DNA from: an uncultured Eubacteriales bacterium
GTDB lineage: Bacteria > Bacillota > Clostridia > Lachnospirales > Lachnospiraceae
Assembly (NCBI GenBank): GCA_900314775.1
Contig: OMWM01000010.1
Coordinates: 1-45,166 of the forward strand
Direction of reading: 5' to 3'
Length of the DNA stretch: 45,166 nucleotides
The notes beneath the pieces were generated by a model. That model was not told where the DNA came from. It saw only the letters and a program-made list of their open reading frames with translations, and ran no database searches. Shown one piece after another: positions 43,610 to 45,166 of the stretch. Both the position numbers and the translations under genes were made by a program. The first letter of the stretch is position 1; each line of letters begins with the position of its first letter.

Positions 43610-44124
43610 CATTGCAAAGTCTGCAGAAACTGTTCATACAGACTCCTGCCGTCTTCTCTGTAATAATATTTCCCGTCAAGGGCATAGGATTCGAGCTGGT
43701 CGCCGATATACGACAGGCGCAGCGAGAAAAATGGATGATCCGTCTGCAGCAGCCGGAAGAAAATCCGGTCGCCCTCCCAGAGGTTGAGGTCAAAGACCTT
43801 CTCCTTGTCGATCCATTCCAGATCGCCCTCGTCGCAGACAATCATATCGCCTTCCCAGTCATCCGCCGTGTACAGGTGCATGAACTCCGTCTCATAGCGG
43901 TCCGTGATAAAGGTCACAATGCCGCGGAACTTCCATGAAGTCAGCGTAAGGCCCGTCTCCTCCTTCACCTCGCGCAGGAGGCAGTCCTCCGGGCTTTCCT
44001 TGTCCTTGAACTTCCCGCCGACACCGATCCACTTGTCCTTGTTGATGTCCTTCTCTTTCTTGGTCCGGTGCAGCATCAGGTACTGCCCGTCCCGTTCCAT
44101 ATAGCAAAGCGTCGTCAGCAGCAT
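43609..44124 (-). CDS. Nudix hydrolase, MutT/8-oxo-dGTP diphosphatase-like
   Basis: A 171-residue protein with a complete Nudix box starting at GGKFKDKESPEDCLLREVKE and running into ETGL, preceded by LCYMERDGQYLMLHR. The spacing and the DKWIGVGGK block resemble 8-oxo-dGTP diphosphatases, which clean oxidised nucleotides from the pool. Its start lies 1 bp after the stop of the preceding small membrane protein gene, so translation is probably coupled. Substrate is inferred. Confidence 0.9.
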   Translation of the reverse strand: MLLTTLCYMERDGQYLMLHRTKKEKDINKDKWIGVGGKFKDKESPEDCLLREVKEETGLTLTSWKFRGIVTFITDRYETEFMHLYTADDWEGDMIVCDEGDLEWIDKEKVFDLNLWEGDRIFFRLLQTDHPFFSLRLSYIGDQLESYALDGKYYYREDGRSLYEQFLQTLQ

Positions 44125-44125
44125 A

Positions 44126-44575
44126 TCATCTGTTCAGCAGATAATTGCCCGTCAGGATCGCCGCTCCGGCGAGAATCATCAGAAAAGTATAGTATAACGC
44201 CTGCTTCTTATCCTTGTTATCATCCATGATCACGGCATAGTATTTGCCTGATCTGTCGCCAAGTGCCTGATAACGCTTGATGTTGACCTTCGTCTTCTTC
44301 GGATAATCGGCCGCCGCCTGCTGGCGCGTGTTATAATGCCGCTTCGAATAGATGTACTCCGGCTTGCCGTGCCGCTCGCTCGCGGTAAAACGAATGCACC
44401 AGATAATCTCCGTCCGGCCTTCCCTGTTCTTCTTCGCATCATCCGGATGCACATAATCATCGACGACCACCTGCATCTTCTCTCCCTTGAGGAACATGTA
44501 CCAGAAAAGGTAGCAGATGCTGCCCACGAACACGGCTGTGATGACAATCGAAATAATAAACTGAGTCGTACTCAT
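44126..44575 (-). CDS. Small hypothetical membrane protein
   Basis: A 149-residue protein with one N-terminal membrane helix (about 7-29), a charged soluble domain of about 90 residues rich in Lys, Tyr and Asp, and a second helix near the C-terminus (about 127-146). I do not recognise the family. RBS GGGAGG precedes ATG 44575. It is co-transcribed with the Nudix gene. Confidence 0.75.
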   Translation of the reverse strand: MSTTQFIISIVITAVFVGSICYLFWYMFLKGEKMQVVVDDYVHPDDAKKNREGRTEIIWCIRFTASERHGKPEYIYSKRHYNTRQQAAADYPKKTKVNIKRYQALGDRSGKYYAVIMDDNKDKKQALYYTFLMILAGAAILTGNYLLNR

Positions 44576-44724
44576 TTCCGAAACCTCCCTGAAAAATACC
44601 TGCTGCCGACAGCAGCCGGCATATAATACTATACAGCAAACAGGGGCTTCCTTGCAAGGTACCGGCCGTTTTCTTTCCCGCCTTTTTATGTTACAATGCA
44701 GTTATCAGGAAAGGAGTGTGCGCT

Positions 44725-45096
44725 ATGAAAATGCAGGAATCTCCGGAAGATTATCTGGAAGCAATTCTGATCCTCTCCGAACGAAAACAGGATGTCCACT
44801 CGGTAGATGTCGCCCATTTTCTGGGCTATACCAAACCGAGCGTCAGCGTCGCCATGAAACGTCTCAGAGAAAACGGATACGTGGAGATGGATGAACACGG
44901 CGTTCTGACTCTGACAGATCCCGGCCTTTCCATCGCATCGAAGATCTACGAACGCCACAGGGTGCTCACCGAATATTTCAAATCCATCGGCGTATCCCCG
45001 GCCATTGCCGAACGGGATGCCTGCCGGATTGAACATGTAATCAGCGATGAGACCTTCGACAGGATCAAGGCGCTGAAACCGCTCTCGGAGTCTTAA
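44725..45096 (+). CDS. DtxR/MntR-family metal-dependent transcriptional regulator
   Basis: A 123-residue winged-helix repressor plus metal-binding dimerisation domain. ESPEDYLEAILIL carries the Asp and Glu matching MntR Asp8 and Glu11, ERHRVL the matching His77, and DACRIEHVIS the IEH pair; the position matching MntR Glu99 is Cys, as in the DtxR primary site. It therefore may sense Fe or Mn. ATG at 44725 is chosen because GGAG precedes it; the frame at 44716 lacks a ribosome binding site. TACAAT near 44692 is a possible -10. Target genes are outside the window. Confidence 0.9.
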   Translation: MKMQESPEDYLEAILILSERKQDVHSVDVAHFLGYTKPSVSVAMKRLRENGYVEMDEHGVLTLTDPGLSIASKIYERHRVLTEYFKSIGVSPAIAERDACRIEHVISDETFDRIKALKPLSES

Positions 45097-45120
45097 TGAT
45101 AGTTTTCCGGGCGCACTGAA

Positions 45121-45159
45121 ACGGGACAGAGAAGATTCACTCTTCTCTGTCCCGTTTTT
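45121..45159 (+). terminator. Terminator of the DtxR/MntR gene
   Basis: Perfect 15-bp stem ACGGGACAGAGAAGA with its complement (45121-45155) followed by a T run, 25 bp after the stop codon. Confidence 0.92.
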
Positions 45160-45166
45160 CATCCTG

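Overview
The window looks like chromosomal DNA of a Gram-positive, low-oxygen Firmicute, most likely a Clostridia/Lachnospiraceae-type gut bacterium. The evidence is LPXTG-type cell-wall sorting signals with class C sortases, lipobox lipoproteins, strong AAGGAGG ribosome binding sites with frequent TTG and GTG starts, a CIRCE (HrcA) operator, a GlpP antiterminator and an anaerobic-type glycerol-3-phosphate oxidation operon. I cannot name the genus. I see no rRNA, tRNA, transposase, phage gene or CRISPR array.

Region 1 (1-9300) is a surface-pilus locus on the minus strand. It runs from a VWA-domain tip adhesin (3635-6733) to a SpaA-type backbone pilin (1987-3540) and two class C sortases (96-1859). 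Upstream, across an 850-bp non-coding stretch, lies a membrane-bound LuxR-type regulator (7587-9116). That stretch holds two promoters built alike, each with a shared 21-bp box carrying the -35 element, a 17-bp spacer and a weak TAAYCT -10. One fires into the pilus operon. The other fires into a structured transcript of about 240 nt that ends at a strong terminator and has no convincing ORF. A co-regulated pilus and small RNA under the LuxR protein is the most interesting candidate system here.

Region 2 (9347-17240) holds heat shock and nucleotide-related genes: CIRCE-controlled clpB with a YfbR-like HD phosphohydrolase, a divergent HD protein, then a minus-strand operon of glpP, a Nudix-HD fusion, a MATE exporter and a DUF1624-type acyltransferase.

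Region 3 (17359-20723) is a glycerol-3-phosphate dehydrogenase operon. Its own promoter is followed by a leader terminator, the probable target of the nearby GlpP.

Region 4 (20737-28757) is a complete oligopeptide ABC transporter (oppA, oppB, oppC, oppD, oppF). Downstream are a rhodanese-TtcA-like fusion and a small lipoprotein whose last codons have been copied three times as a 36-bp tandem repeat.

Region 5 (28803-31798) has an FAD protein, a small unknown protein, a possible orphan non-coding RNA and a cation diffusion facilitator.

Region 6 (31952-38825) is one long minus-strand operon: aspartate kinase, class II aldolase, MtnA-like isomerase, DeoD-type phosphorylase, threonylcarbamoyl-AMP synthase, RpiB, dCMP deaminase and a metallo-beta-lactamase-fold hydrolase. 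The aldolase, isomerase and phosphorylase together suggest salvage of 5'-deoxyadenosine or methylthioadenosine to dihydroxyacetone phosphate without a kinase.

Region 7 (38849-45166) has an EamA transporter, an operon of alpha/beta hydrolase, CAT-like protein and exonuclease III, two small membrane proteins, a MutT-like Nudix enzyme and a DtxR/MntR regulator.
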